Notes: generated from the letters alone by a model not told the origin. A stretch of 64,000 nucleotides of DNA from CAWAYR01 sp050250955 (GCA_050250955.1 JBFWNR010000003.1:186001-250000), one strand, 5' to 3'. Positions 1-8,291 are shown, counted from the stretch's first letter. Made by a program: numbers and translations.

Positions 1-10
1 TCGGACCGCG

Positions 11-163
11 ATGTGTCAACGGGTGCAGTGTGAGAAGTGCGGCAAGGCCAGCTGGGTCGGCTGCGGACGTCACGTCGAGGAGGTGATGCGGGGGGTGGCG
101 GAGACCAACCGTTGCACCTGCCCTCGACCTGCGTCGCTGCTGTCGCGCCTGCTGGGGCGCTAG
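11..163 (+). CDS. small Cys-rich conserved protein (50 aa)
   Basis: Reading from the ATG at 11 gives a 50-residue protein beginning MCQRVQCEKCGKASWVGCG, with Cys at 2, 7, 10, 18, 35 and 37 and His at 21. The CxxC pair followed by a GCG-R-H element and a late CxC looks like a small metal-binding fold, probably zinc. Tiny proteins of this shape (MCxxVxCxxCGKxTWxGCGxH) are widespread and usually left as hypothetical; the function is unknown. The upstream region lies outside the window, so its promoter and possible operon cannot be judged. The pattern is too regular to be a chance reading frame, but there is no experimental handle. Confidence 0.62.
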   Translation: MCQRVQCEKCGKASWVGCGRHVEEVMRGVAETNRCTCPRPASLLSRLLGR

Positions 164-207
164 GTCGTTCAGGCGGGTGCGCTCCGCCGGACGGCATGGC
201 TCGAGAC

Positions 208-500
208 TCAGGGCTTCAGCGCCGCCGGCCAGTTGAGCACCACGTTGATGGACGGCGGCGCCGGTCGCTGGTTCTGCGACACTTCGACCAGGAAGCGCTG
301 GCCGTCGGGGCTGGACTGTGGGGTCGTGCTGATGCCCGTGTTCGGCGGGAACGGCAGCGGCCGAGGCACCCCGCTTTCGAACCCGCCCCGGGTCGCGTTC
401 ACCGGCGCGGCGAGCACCGCCGTGCCGGTCGGCGCCGTGTTGAAGACGATCTCGCGATGCGGGTGCCGTCAGGTGACCACACGCCGGGTGCATACACGAC
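208..500 (-). pseudogene. 3' remnant of a TolB/WD40-type gene
   Basis: The minus strand encodes a tail ending in VVLNWPAALKP, which resembles the usual C-terminus of acidobacterial Ser/Thr-kinase or TolB-like propeller proteins (SADGQRFLV...VVLNW.A.LKK). Upstream of about 450 the frame holding REIVFNTAPTG hits a stop. The adjacent frame carries the matching upstream piece WSPDGTRIA, so a single-base shift separates the two halves. A further in-frame stop lies at about 501, beyond which nothing is readable. I take this as a frameshifted 3' fragment of a gene whose body is gone. A programmed shift is unlikely because both ends are broken. Confidence 0.5.
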
Positions 501-537
501 TCAACCGCCGTCGCCTGGCCTCGGGAACCGCCGGCCG

Positions 538-1287
538 TCACCGCGACCCCACGGCGCCGGGCGGCCCGGGCGGGAGGTAACGGCCCGACAGCAGGATCCG
601 CGCCAGCCAGTCGCCGCGCGGATGTCCGCCGTCGACGAGCCGTCGGGCCTCAGCCGGGACGTCGTAGGCCACCCGGCGGATGAAAGCGCCGCGCTCGTCG
701 ACGACGGCGTACGCGGCCCGCGTGTCGCCGTCGTACGACAACCCGACACTCCCGGCGTTGACGATCGTCCTCGGTGGCACGAGGCGCACGAACGGATGGT
801 GAATGTGCCCGTAGACCACCACCTTCGTGTCGGCAACGCCGAACACGGACGCCAGGTCCTCGGCGGCGGCATCAGCCAGCGGCGCCCGCCACAGGTCGTT
901 CGGGGAGGCGTGCCAGACGGTGACACCGCCGCCGGACCACGACTGCGGCAGGCGTCGCAACCAGGCCAGGCGCTCGGCGCCCAGCAGGCTGGCGGTGAAG
1001 GGTGCGACCTCGTCGAAGAGCAGCCGCCGCAACTGCCCGCGTCCCGGCGCCCGCGCCAGCAGCGGCTCGAGAAGTTCCGGACGCCAGAGCATCTCGTCGG
1101 TGTTGCCGAGGACGGCCGGCCAGCGCCGCTCGCGAACGAAGTCGACGACCTCGGCCGGCCGGGCGCCGTTGGCCACCAGGTCGCCGCCGATCACGACCAC
1201 GTCCGGCGCGATGCCGGCAAGATCGGCGGCGACGGCGGCGAGCGCGGACAGGTTGCCGTGGATGTCGGATACGACGGCCGTACGCAT
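538..1287 (-). CDS. calcineurin-like metallophosphoesterase (YfcE/MJ0936-like)
   Basis: A 249-residue protein with the ordered metallophosphoesterase motifs: SDIHGN at residues 7-12 (Asp8 and His10 metal ligands), GGDLV at 34-38, GNTDE at 61-65 and GHIHHP near residue 160. This is the compact single-domain class that hydrolyses phosphodiesters or phosphomonoesters with two metals; the substrate cannot be read from sequence. No signal peptide is seen, so it should be cytoplasmic. It starts 12 bases after the stop of the cysteine-synthase-like gene and is probably the last gene of a three-gene minus-strand unit. The last 20 residues or so (Gly/Pro-rich) look poorly conserved. Confidence 0.88.
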   Translation of the reverse strand: MRTAVVSDIHGNLSALAAVAADLAGIAPDVVVIGGDLVANGARPAEVVDFVRERRWPAVLGNTDEMLWRPELLEPLLARAPGRGQLRRLLFDEVAPFTASLLGAERLAWLRRLPQSWSGGGVTVWHASPNDLWRAPLADAAAEDLASVFGVADTKVVVYGHIHHPFVRLVPPRTIVNAGSVGLSYDGDTRAAYAVVDERGAFIRRVAYDVPAEARRLVDGGHPRGDWLARILLSGRYLPPGPPGAVGSR

Positions 1288-1299
1288 CGGGCACCCGCC

Positions 1300-2280
1300 T
1301 CATGCCGAACGCAGACGGGCCCCGTACATCGTCAGGTACTTGATGCCGGTGTCGCACATCAGCGTCACGACCGTCGCTTCCGGACCGAGCGCGGCGGCGA
1401 CGCGCGTCGCCGCAACCACGTTGGCTCCGGTGGACGTGCCGGCAAAGAGCCCTTCGGTCCGGGCCAGGTGCAGGACCATCGCCTTGGCCTCGTCGGTCGA
1501 AACCCGTTCGATCCGGTTGGCGATGTCCGGCTGCCACAGCGGGACGACGAAGCCCGCACCAGTGCCGTCGATGCCGTGCGACCCCTTCGACCCGCCGGAC
1601 AGCACCGGCGACTCCGCCGGTTCGACGGCGACGATGGTCACCGCCGGATTGCGCCGGCGCAGACCGGCGGCGGTGCCCCGGATGCTGCCGGCCGTGCCCA
1701 CGCTCTGCACGAAGGCATCGACACGCCCGCCGGTCTGTTCCCAGATCTCCGCGGCCAGCGTCTCGTACCCCAGTGTCTGGTCGGTGTTGCGCAGCTGATC
1801 GGTCCAATAGGCGCCGGTCCGGGCCGCGATGGCGCGCGCCTCGCCCACCATGGCCAGCGTGAGCGCCTCGGTCATACCGCCATGGCCCGTCAGCACGTGC
1901 ATCTGGGGGCCGTATATCGCGATCGAATCGCGCTTCTCCTGAGCGTAGGCGTCGGCGGTGACGAGGTGCAGCGGGTGCCCCTTGACGCGGCACACCAGCG
2001 CCAGGGCCGCGCCCGTGCTTCCAGTGGTGTACTCCACCACCGGGCCGCCTGCCGGGAGGCGCCCGTCGCGCTCGGCGGCTTCGATCATGGACAGCGCCAT
2101 GCGGTCCTTCATGCTGCCGGTGGGGTTCTCGCTTTCGAGCTTGAGCAGGATCCGGGCCCCACGGCCCGGTCCGGCGTGGTGCAGGGCCACCATCCGCGTC
2201 CCGCCGATGCACTCGAGCACGCCGCGACGCACGGCGGTCACGACCGGCGCCTGGCCGGCGTCGCGGTGGCCGTCACGCAC
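1300..2280 (-). CDS. PLP-dependent cysteine synthase family protein
   Basis: A 326-residue fold-type II PLP enzyme. The Schiff-base lysine is Lys58 in ENPTGSMKDR; the phosphate-binding TTGSTG loop is at residues 85-90, and a second glycine-rich motif SVGTAGSIRG lies in the C-terminal half. Family members condense O-activated serine with sulfide or another nucleophile, or act as cystathionine beta-synthase; the exact nucleophile is not evident. Length fits a core enzyme without a CBS regulatory domain. Its start overlaps the stop of the ABM gene by 8 bases, which implies translational coupling. With no serine acetyltransferase nearby I do not assign it as CysK or CysM. Confidence 0.88.
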   Translation of the reverse strand: MRDGHRDAGQAPVVTAVRRGVLECIGGTRMVALHHAGPGRGARILLKLESENPTGSMKDRMALSMIEAAERDGRLPAGGPVVEYTTGSTGAALALVCRVKGHPLHLVTADAYAQEKRDSIAIYGPQMHVLTGHGGMTEALTLAMVGEARAIAARTGAYWTDQLRNTDQTLGYETLAAEIWEQTGGRVDAFVQSVGTAGSIRGTAAGLRRRNPAVTIVAVEPAESPVLSGGSKGSHGIDGTGAGFVVPLWQPDIANRIERVSTDEAKAMVLHLARTEGLFAGTSTGANVVAATRVAAALGPEATVVTLMCDTGIKYLTMYGARLRSA

Positions 2281-2578
2281 GGTCGACCTTCGCGCCGAGA
2301 ACGTCCAGCCGCTCGATGACCGGCGGCTGCGCCAGCAGGGCGTCGGCGCGGCCCATCAACGCCGCCGCGATGGGGCCGCTCAGGTGCGCCTCCATCGACG
2401 GCTGATCCGCGAACGCGTCGAAGACGCCAAAGCTGCGCGGGCCGAGGCGCACGGCGAACCAGACCGGGGTTCTCGCCTCCTCCCGGGCCATGGCGAGGGC
2501 GTCGCGCAGAAACGCCGCGACCGCGTTCTCCTTGCCGGGTTGTGCTTCCAGCCGCACGAGCAGTCCATGAGTCAACAT
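2273..2578 (-). CDS. antibiotic biosynthesis monooxygenase (ABM) domain protein
   Basis: A 101-residue single ABM domain starting MLTHGLLVRLEAQPGKE, with the characteristic stretch FGVFDAFADQPSMEAHLSGP. ABM proteins are small dimeric ferredoxin-like folds that act as cofactor-free monooxygenases or binding proteins; the partner here is unknown. The ATG at 2578 is preferred over a far longer open frame, which runs antisense through the regulator gene and lacks family similarity. It is the first gene of the minus-strand unit, divergent from the GlxA-type regulator across 274 bases that contain nested palindromes, so regulation by that neighbour is plausible. Confidence 0.8.
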   Translation of the reverse strand: MLTHGLLVRLEAQPGKENAVAAFLRDALAMAREEARTPVWFAVRLGPRSFGVFDAFADQPSMEAHLSGPIAAALMGRADALLAQPPVIERLDVLGAKVDRA

Positions 2579-2748
2579 CGTCGCCCCTCCAACGGTGGCC
2601 GCTGACGCCGCGGCCCGGAACGCGCCGCAGCACGACCAAGGCAGCGGCGCCCTGTGGCAGACACTAGCCGGCGACGGCGGGCACGACGAGTGGCAGGTTC
2701 GCCAGAGTTCGCATCGTTTCGGCCACGGCGTCCGCTCGAGGGCCGTGG

Positions 2749-2785
2749 GTGGCGACAATGGTGCCAATATTGGCGAAATCGCCAC
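2749..2785. promoter_or_regulatory. nested palindromes between ABM operon and GlxA-type regulator
   Basis: Outer arms GTGGCGA (2749-2755) and TCGCCAC (2779-2785) enclose a perfect 12-base palindrome GCCAATATTGGC (2763-2774). A third overlapping inverted repeat, GGCGA-aa-TCGCC, occupies 2772-2783. The cluster is AT-richer than its surroundings and sits about 70 bases upstream of the regulator start and 170 upstream of the ABM gene. It is a good candidate operator and promoter for the divergent pair. Otherwise the 274-base gap shows no gene. Confidence 0.4.
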
Positions 2786-2852
2786 GGTCACGTGCTCCGA
2801 TCGCGGGCGTAACCTGATGCGGGCGAGATCTCGACGTTCCGGGGAGTCGGCG

Positions 2853-3824
2853 ATGAAGATTGGGGTCCTGGCGCTCGACGACGTGTTCGACCTGGGCCTG
2901 GCGGCGGTTCTCGACGCCTTGCGGACGGCAAACGAGCTGATCCCGGCGTCCGGCTTGAGCATCACGCCGTTCGACGTGCGGGTCGTGGGTGTGCGGGCGC
3001 GGGTGCGGACGTCGCAGGGCCTGCGCGTGCCGGTGCAGCACCGGGCCACCTGGGCGGCCGACTGCGTGGTCGTGCCGGCGATCGGATTCAAGATGCCCGG
3101 CCCGCTGGCGGCGGCGCTGGAACGGCCCGACGTGCGCGACGCCGCGGCCGTCCTCAGGGAGCGATCGCCACGAACCAGGCTGATCGCCGCCGCGTGCATC
3201 GGCACGTTCGTCCTGGCCGAGTCGGGCGCGTTGGCCGGCGAGTCCGCGACGACCACGTGGTGGCTGTCGACGATGTTTCGACAGCGCTATCCGGACGTTC
3301 GACTCGATCACTCGCGGATGATCGTGCAGTCGGGGCGCTTCGTCACCGCCGGCGCGGCCCTGAGCCATATGGACCTGGCGCTGTGGCTGATTCGATCGGT
3401 CAGTCCCCAGTTGGCCGAGCTCACGGCCCGCTACCTCATCGTGGACGCCCGCCCCTCCCAGTCGGCCTACGCGCTCAGCGATCATCTCGTCCACTCGGAC
3501 GACGTCGTCAGGCGCTTCGAAGCGTGGGCGCGCGGTCGCCTCGAGAGCGGCTTCTCACTGGGCGACGCGGCGCGATCCGTGGGGGCGAGCGAGCGCACGC
3601 TGTCCCGACACCTGCAAACCGTCCTCGGCAAGTCACCGCTCGCCTACTTCCAGACGCTGCGGGTCGAGCGAGCGGTCCACCTGCTCAAGACGACCTCGGC
3701 CAGTGTGGACGAGGTCGCGACGCAGATCGGCTACGCCGACGGCGCGACCCTGCGCGCCCTGCTGCGCCGGACGTTGCGCACGGGCGTCCGTGAGATTCGG
3801 GGCACGGCCGCCGCCCTCCGATGA
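2853..3824 (+). CDS. GlxA family AraC-type regulator with DJ-1/PfpI domain
   Basis: A 323-residue protein. Residues 1 to about 180 form a DJ-1/PfpI-like domain, with Cys115 in the nucleophile-elbow stretch IAAACIGTFVLAESG. The C-terminal 90 or so residues are an AraC helix-turn-helix pair (SVGASERTLSRHLQTVLGKSP and, later, VDEVATQIGYADG). I chose ATG 2853 because MKIGVLALDDVFDLGL aligns with the domain start; the frame is open further upstream but has no similarity. Such regulators usually sense a small metabolite and activate a nearby operon. The divergent ABM-cysteine synthase-phosphoesterase unit is the obvious target, by inference. Confidence 0.87.
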   Translation: MKIGVLALDDVFDLGLAAVLDALRTANELIPASGLSITPFDVRVVGVRARVRTSQGLRVPVQHRATWAADCVVVPAIGFKMPGPLAAALERPDVRDAAAVLRERSPRTRLIAAACIGTFVLAESGALAGESATTTWWLSTMFRQRYPDVRLDHSRMIVQSGRFVTAGAALSHMDLALWLIRSVSPQLAELTARYLIVDARPSQSAYALSDHLVHSDDVVRRFEAWARGRLESGFSLGDAARSVGASERTLSRHLQTVLGKSPLAYFQTLRVERAVHLLKTTSASVDEVATQIGYADGATLRALLRRTLRTGVREIRGTAAALR

Positions 3825-3845
3825 TGGCGGCCAGGAGCACGAACG

Positions 3846-4052
3846 ATGGTCGTTGCCAGGAAGAAGGGCTTCGTCTCGACGGCCGCCGTGGTGGCTGCCG
3901 TGCTGGTCGTGGGCAGCGTGGCGACCCTGGGGCTGGTCGGGGCGGGCGTGGGAGCGCTGGTTGGCACGGCCGTTGACGCGTTCGACATCGTCACGGCGGA
4001 TTGCCGTCGTGGGGGCGATCGCGCGGCGGCGGTGGGTGCTCGCTGTGGCTGA
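3846..4052 (+). CDS. possible small membrane protein (68 aa)
   Basis: The frame starts at ATG 3846 with AGGAG about 10 bases upstream and encodes a basic N-terminus (MVVARKKG) followed by a hydrophobic, Gly/Ala/Val-rich segment of about 35 residues, enough for one membrane span. The last 20 residues are Arg/Cys-rich and look less natural. It lies 21 bases after the GlxA-type regulator and could be co-transcribed. I do not recognise a family. High G+C content makes chance frames common here, so this remains tentative. Confidence 0.35.
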   Translation: MVVARKKGFVSTAAVVAAVLVVGSVATLGLVGAGVGALVGTAVDAFDIVTADCRRGGDRAAAVGARCG

Positions 4053-4174
4053 CGCCCGGACGTCGCAGTGCCTCGTGCAGCGTCCGTCACCACGGTCACG
4101 GCACCCGCTCACTCGGCTGCACTGCCCTTGGCCCACAAGGGTGACACGTGGCCCGCGGTGCCAGGCGGCGGGCG

Positions 4175-6634
4175 CTACAGGTGCGCCTGCAGCGGCTGGT
4201 GCATCCGCCGGCCGTGCTCGAGCGTCATCAGCAGGATGTCCGGCGTCACCGGCGCCCGCCGGAACGCGTCCACGCCCACCGCGCTGGCGATCGCGTTCAT
4301 GACCGCGCCGTAGGCCGCGCCCACCGGCGGCTCGCCCACACCGCGCGCACCCACCGGCGTCTCCGGATCGGGAATCCCCACCGCGTCGGCATGGAGCACC
4401 GACGGGATGTCGAGGATGGTGAGCGGCTTGTTGTGATGGAACCGCGTCGCCAGCGCCACGCCGTAGTGCGGGTCGTAGACCCACTTCTGACACAGCGCGT
4501 GACCGATGCCCAGACAGCTGCCGCCGTTGACCTGTGCCACCATGCTCCGTGGGTTGATGACCGTGCCGATGTCGGCCATGCTCAGGTAGTCGATGAGCGT
4601 GGGCTTGCCGGTTTCGAGGTCCACCTCCACCTCGGCGAACCCGGCCACGAACGAGTAGGTGGTGCCGTCGCGCGGGTAGGTGTCCTTGGCCACCCCCATC
4701 AGGCCGAGGCCGACCAGCGCGCCGGCCGCGGCCCTGGTCGTGGCATGAATGTCCTCCGGCAGCTCGTGGCCGTCGTAGCGGCCGCCGAGCGCGATGGCCC
4801 TGGTGGCGGCCTGGGCGTAGGTCAGGCCGCGGCCCGGATTGCCCGTTCGGAACACGCGCTCGCCGCCCACGTCGTAGTCGTCCGGAGCGCCGCCGAGGTC
4901 GCGGGCGGCGATCTCCTGCAGCTTCCGCCGCGCGTCCATGGCCGCCGCGTGATTGGCCCGCGTCATCGCATGGATCGTCTGGCTGCCCACCGACAGGCAC
5001 GAATACGGGAGGTGCTTGCTGGTGTCGCCCCAGGCGATGTCCACCTTCTCCCACGGCACGGCCAGGATGTCGGCGGCGACGCGCGCCAGGTCGAACAGCG
5101 AATGCGTCCCCAGGTTGCCCACGCCGCTCTGGACGTGCAGCCGGCCGTCGGGCCGGATCGTCATCAGGCCGTCGTGGCCGACCGACCCGGCCGTGTGGGT
5201 GCCGACGGCGACGCCGACGCCCCGTGCCTTGGTGCCCGAGCGCTGCCCGGCGCGGGCGGCGCGCGCCGCCCAGCCGAAGCGTTCGGCCCCCTGCTCGAGC
5301 GCCTCGCGCACGAAGGCGCTGGTGGCGTGGCCGCGCTCGCCGTTCCTGGCCGGGCCGAAGAGTGCCTTGCCGGCCGGCGCGTTGATCTTCCGCATCTCGA
5401 CCTGGTCGATGCCGAGGGTCGCGGCGCCCTTGGTGAGCGCCTGCTCGACGATGGCGATGCCCTGCATCTCCCCGGGTGAGCGCTGGAACAGGCGCGTCGG
5501 CGTGTTGGTGAGGACGTTGACGGCCCGCCACCGCATCGCCAGCGGCTGGTAGAGGAGCGAGGTCGCCATGCCGGCGGCGCGGTGGTCGCCGCGCTCGCCG
5601 CGCGCGCCGTTGTCCTGCACGATGAAGAGGTCGAGGGCCAGGATCCGACCGTCGGCGCGCAGGCCGACTCTGGCCCGCCCGGTCATGTTCGTGCGGGCAT
5701 GCCCGATGTAGTGCTCCTCCTCGCGGCTGATGCGCATCATCACCGGGGCGTTGGTCTTCTTCGCCAGCAGCGCCGGGATGCACATCGACACCGCGCCGCC
5801 GCCCTTGCTGCCGAACCCGCCGCCCGTGTACTCGGAGATGAAGACGACGTCCGACGGCTCGACCCCCACCCAGCGGGCCACGCCGGCATGGGTGCGCATC
5901 GTGCTCTGGGTGGACCCGTGGACGTAGACCTTGCCGTTGCGCCAGTAGGCCATGGCGCTGCGGGTCTCCATCGTCTGATGGCTGGTCGCCTGCACGACGA
6001 AGGTCTCGTCGACGACGAGTGCGGCGTCGCGCATGCCGGCCTCGAGGTCCCCGAAACTCCACTCCTCGGTTGGCGCGCCCATCGGCAGCTGCCCGTCGCC
6101 GGCGTCGGCGAAGTCCTGCTCGGTCCACTTCACCGAGCGCAGCTCCGTCTGGTTCTGGATCGCCCCTTCGAGATCCCGCCTGGCCGGGCCGCTGGCCGGG
6201 GCCAGGACGTTGCCGGCCAGGGTCGCGTTCGGGCTGCCCGGCCGCAGGCTCTCCAGCGGGTCGGTGACGAACGGCAGCAGCTCGAGGTCGAGCTCGATCT
6301 GCTCGATGGCTGCGGCGGCGGTCGCCTCGTCCACGGCCGCCACGGCGAGAATCGGTTCGCCCTTGAAGTGCGGCTCGTTGGTGAGCGCCGGGATGTCGCC
6401 GCGGGCCGCCTCCGGCAGGTCGTCGGCCGTGAGGATCGCCCGCACGCCCTCCATGGCCAGCGCCGCCCGGGTGTCGATGCGCCTGACGCGCGCATGCGGC
6501 ATCGGGCTGAGCAGCAGCTTGCAGAACAGCATGCCGTCGGCCCGGAAGTCCTCGGCGTACTTGGCCTGCCCGGTCACCTTGGCGACCAGGTCCGGCGTGA
6601 TGTAGTTCCGGCCCACCAGTGTGTCGTCAGCCAC
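4175..6634 (-). CDS. xanthine dehydrogenase family molybdopterin-binding (large) subunit
   Basis: An 819-residue molybdenum hydroxylase large subunit. An alpha/beta hammerhead domain covers roughly residues 20-125, followed by the molybdopterin-binding domains. Visible motifs are GGGFGSKG at 271-278 and the catalytic glutamate Glu768 in GARGVGEPPVGA. Such subunits hydroxylate purines, aldehydes or N-heterocycles with a Mo-cytosine-dinucleotide cofactor and need a 2Fe-2S subunit, often also an FAD subunit, for electron transfer. Neither partner gene is adjacent: downstream is non-coding sequence, upstream a zinc-ribbon peptide. There is no fused ferredoxin domain and no obvious signal peptide. 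The substrate cannot be assigned. Confidence 0.9.
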   Translation of the reverse strand: MADDTLVGRNYITPDLVAKVTGQAKYAEDFRADGMLFCKLLLSPMPHARVRRIDTRAALAMEGVRAILTADDLPEAARGDIPALTNEPHFKGEPILAVAAVDEATAAAAIEQIELDLELLPFVTDPLESLRPGSPNATLAGNVLAPASGPARRDLEGAIQNQTELRSVKWTEQDFADAGDGQLPMGAPTEEWSFGDLEAGMRDAALVVDETFVVQATSHQTMETRSAMAYWRNGKVYVHGSTQSTMRTHAGVARWVGVEPSDVVFISEYTGGGFGSKGGGAVSMCIPALLAKKTNAPVMMRISREEEHYIGHARTNMTGRARVGLRADGRILALDLFIVQDNGARGERGDHRAAGMATSLLYQPLAMRWRAVNVLTNTPTRLFQRSPGEMQGIAIVEQALTKGAATLGIDQVEMRKINAPAGKALFGPARNGERGHATSAFVREALEQGAERFGWAARAARAGQRSGTKARGVGVAVGTHTAGSVGHDGLMTIRPDGRLHVQSGVGNLGTHSLFDLARVAADILAVPWEKVDIAWGDTSKHLPYSCLSVGSQTIHAMTRANHAAAMDARRKLQEIAARDLGGAPDDYDVGGERVFRTGNPGRGLTYAQAATRAIALGGRYDGHELPEDIHATTRAAAGALVGLGLMGVAKDTYPRDGTTYSFVAGFAEVEVDLETGKPTLIDYLSMADIGTVINPRSMVAQVNGGSCLGIGHALCQKWVYDPHYGVALATRFHHNKPLTILDIPSVLHADAVGIPDPETPVGARGVGEPPVGAAYGAVMNAIASAVGVDAFRRAPVTPDILLMTLEHGRRMHQPLQAHL

Positions 6635-6765
6635 GTCTCGCCCTCGGAAAGTGGGTCACGGCCCGTATCCGGGCACGATACGCCCCGGATCGGCGGCCGT
6701 CAACGCGACAGGACCGGTCCGGCTGGCGGTCCGGACCGGCGTGCCCGGGTGGTGCGTCGCCCGGC

Positions 6766-6960
6766 TCAGACGGTGCAGGTCATGTCCTGGCCGCAGCACA
6801 TCGGCGACTTGACCTTGCCGTGTCCGCCGGGGCACTCGGAGATGTGGACGCTGCTGCCGTCGGGCTTGGTCAGCGTCGAGTGCACCAGCTCCTGGCCGCA
6901 CTGGCCGCAGGTCATGGTGCCGATGCTCATACCGCACTTCTCACACTTGTAGGCCGCCAT
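6766..6960 (-). CDS. zinc-ribbon-like Cys-rich protein (64 aa)
   Basis: A 64-residue protein with eight cysteines (6, 9, 18, 21, 43, 55, 56, 62). The N-terminal CxxC...CxxC pair forms a rubredoxin/zinc-ribbon knuckle pattern; the C-terminal part carries SECPGGHGKVKSPMCCGQDM, which could bind a second metal. The start is ATG 6960. No enzymatic domain is visible. It lies 80 bases downstream of the DUF899 gene on the same strand and might be the tail of the ArsR operon, or a separate gene. A redox or metal-binding role is inference only. Confidence 0.68.
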   Translation of the reverse strand: MAAYKCEKCGMSIGTMTCGQCGQELVHSTLTKPDGSSVHISECPGGHGKVKSPMCCGQDMTCTV

Positions 6961-7040
6961 CGGGAAGTCCTCGTCATGCGTGCGTTCGACGTTGGTGCCG
7001 CGCAGGTGCGCGGCGCGAACGCCAAGGATATCAGGTGGCG

Positions 7041-7763
7041 CTACCTGGCCGGCGCGGCCGTGGTGTCGTAGCGATCGTGATGGCGCAGCCACGCCATGGT
7101 GGACGGCAGGGCGTCCTCGTCGCGGCCCGCGGGGGTGAGGTCGAGCCATTGATACGCGCCGTTCAGGATGTCGAGCCCGCGTGCGTAGCACGAATACGTG
7201 TGGTAGACGGCACCGGCGCCGTCGCGCGCGAACGCGCTGGCGCCGGGGGCCTCGGGGGCGCCGAAGCGGCGCCGGCCGAAGTTGTAGTCCACCTCGCCGC
7301 GACGCTCTTCGTCGGTGAAGGTGACGTGGAAGTCGCGATTGAAGTCCGACCCGAACGACGACACCCACGGGAAGGTCCAGCCCATGCGGCGCTTGAACGG
7401 CTCGAACGTGGCGAGCGGGGCGCGTGAGATCGTGACCATGGTCACGTCGCGTGCCGCCAGGTGCACGCCGGCGTTCGCGTAGCTGTCGGCCCAGAACGAG
7501 CAGCTCTTGCAGCCTTCGGCCCACGACGGGTCGAACATGAAGTGGTAGACGAGCAGCTGGCTGCGGCCGTCGAACAGATCGGCGAGCGAACGCCGGCCGG
7601 CAGGCGTCTCGAAGGCGTAGTCCTTCGCGATCCGCACCCACGGCAGCGCCCGCCGTTCCCGGGCCACCTCGTCCTTCAGCCGGGTCAGGGCCTTCTCCCG
7701 TTCGAGGAGCGTTCGCCGCGCGGCCAGCCACTCGTCTCGCGACGCCACGACGCCCGGGGTCAC
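7041..7763 (-). CDS. DUF899 thioredoxin-like protein
   Basis: A 240-residue member of the DUF899 family. It has the family core: LLVYHFMFDPSWAEGCKSC with a CxxC at residues 85-88, then TISRAPLATFEPFKRRMGW, VSSFGSDFN and the C-terminal YHTYSCYARGLD stretch. The fold is thioredoxin-like and the family is thought to be redox-active, but no reaction is established. The GTG start at 7763 overlaps the DinB gene stop (GTGA), showing translational coupling; a longer upstream frame reads antisense-like residues and is rejected. It is the fourth gene of the ArsR-controlled unit. Confidence 0.85.
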   Translation of the reverse strand: MTPGVVASRDEWLAARRTLLEREKALTRLKDEVARERRALPWVRIAKDYAFETPAGRRSLADLFDGRSQLLVYHFMFDPSWAEGCKSCSFWADSYANAGVHLAARDVTMVTISRAPLATFEPFKRRMGWTFPWVSSFGSDFNRDFHVTFTDEERRGEVDYNFGRRRFGAPEAPGASAFARDGAGAVYHTYSCYARGLDILNGAYQWLDLTPAGRDEDALPSTMAWLRHHDRYDTTAAPAR

Positions 7764-8281
7764 GCGGCACCACCCATGGCGGCGGCGAACGGGCTCTCGT
7801 CGGCGGTGGGCCCGTACACCGAGGGCAGCGGCACGTCGTGCATGCGCAGGTAGACCAGCAGCTGGCCGCGGTGGTGGTACCAGTGGTTCAGCATGATGGC
7901 GCGAAGCAGCGCCCCCCGCGGGGCGCTCATCAGCTCCCGGCCGCCGGCAAGCAGCCGCCACGTGCGGCCCATCGCCGCGTCGTCGAATCCGTCCAGAACG
8001 TGGCGGGCCTGCGACAGGCTGGCTGCAAAAGCCGGCAGGAGCTCGGCGGCGGAACCGGCCGCGGGCTGCACGAATGCGGGCGGTTCGGGCACCGTGTCCA
8101 CCGACAGCAGCTGCGTCACGCTGCCAGGGATGGTGGCGACGTGCAGGGCGAGCTGTCCGAGCGAGAACGACTTGGGGTGCGGGCGCCAGGCCAGGTGCGC
8201 GTCCGGCACGCGCTCGAGCACCCGGCGGGTGGCGTGGGATTCCTGTTCCAGTTCGGCAATCAACGGGTCGACCAGTCTCAT
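7760..8281 (-). CDS. DinB family protein
   Basis: A 173-residue four-helix-bundle protein of the DinB/YfiT superfamily. Expected metal-binding histidines are visible: one in GQLALHVATIPG near residue 47 and the pair in LNHWYHHRGQL near residue 135. Related proteins are metal-dependent hydrolases or thiol-dependent S-transferases (bacillithiol, mycothiol); the specific thiol or substrate is unknown. It is cytoplasmic, without a signal peptide. Ten bases separate it from the SRPBCC gene upstream, and it is coupled by GTGA to DUF899 downstream, so it should be transcribed from the ArsR promoter. Confidence 0.85.
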   Translation of the reverse strand: MRLVDPLIAELEQESHATRRVLERVPDAHLAWRPHPKSFSLGQLALHVATIPGSVTQLLSVDTVPEPPAFVQPAAGSAAELLPAFAASLSQARHVLDGFDDAAMGRTWRLLAGGRELMSAPRGALLRAIMLNHWYHHRGQLLVYLRMHDVPLPSVYGPTADESPFAAAMGGAA

Positions 8282-8291
8282 CGGCGTGTCC

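Noticed and set aside
37..2319. 760-codon open frame on the plus strand
   Set aside because: It runs antisense across the phosphoesterase, cysteine-synthase and pseudogene regions, is Arg/Gly/Pro-rich without family similarity, and is an artefact of high G+C.
2664..3494. 276-codon minus-strand frame opposite the GlxA-type regulator
   Set aside because: No similarity, while the plus-strand regulator has full DJ-1 and AraC domains.
3633..6128. 831-codon minus-strand frame
   Set aside because: Shifted frame of the molybdopterin subunit gene, with Arg/Gly-rich sequence and no motif.
4148..6952. Long plus-strand frames opposite the molybdopterin subunit gene
   Set aside because: His/Arg-rich readings with no recognisable domain, mirrored by a clear enzyme on the minus strand.
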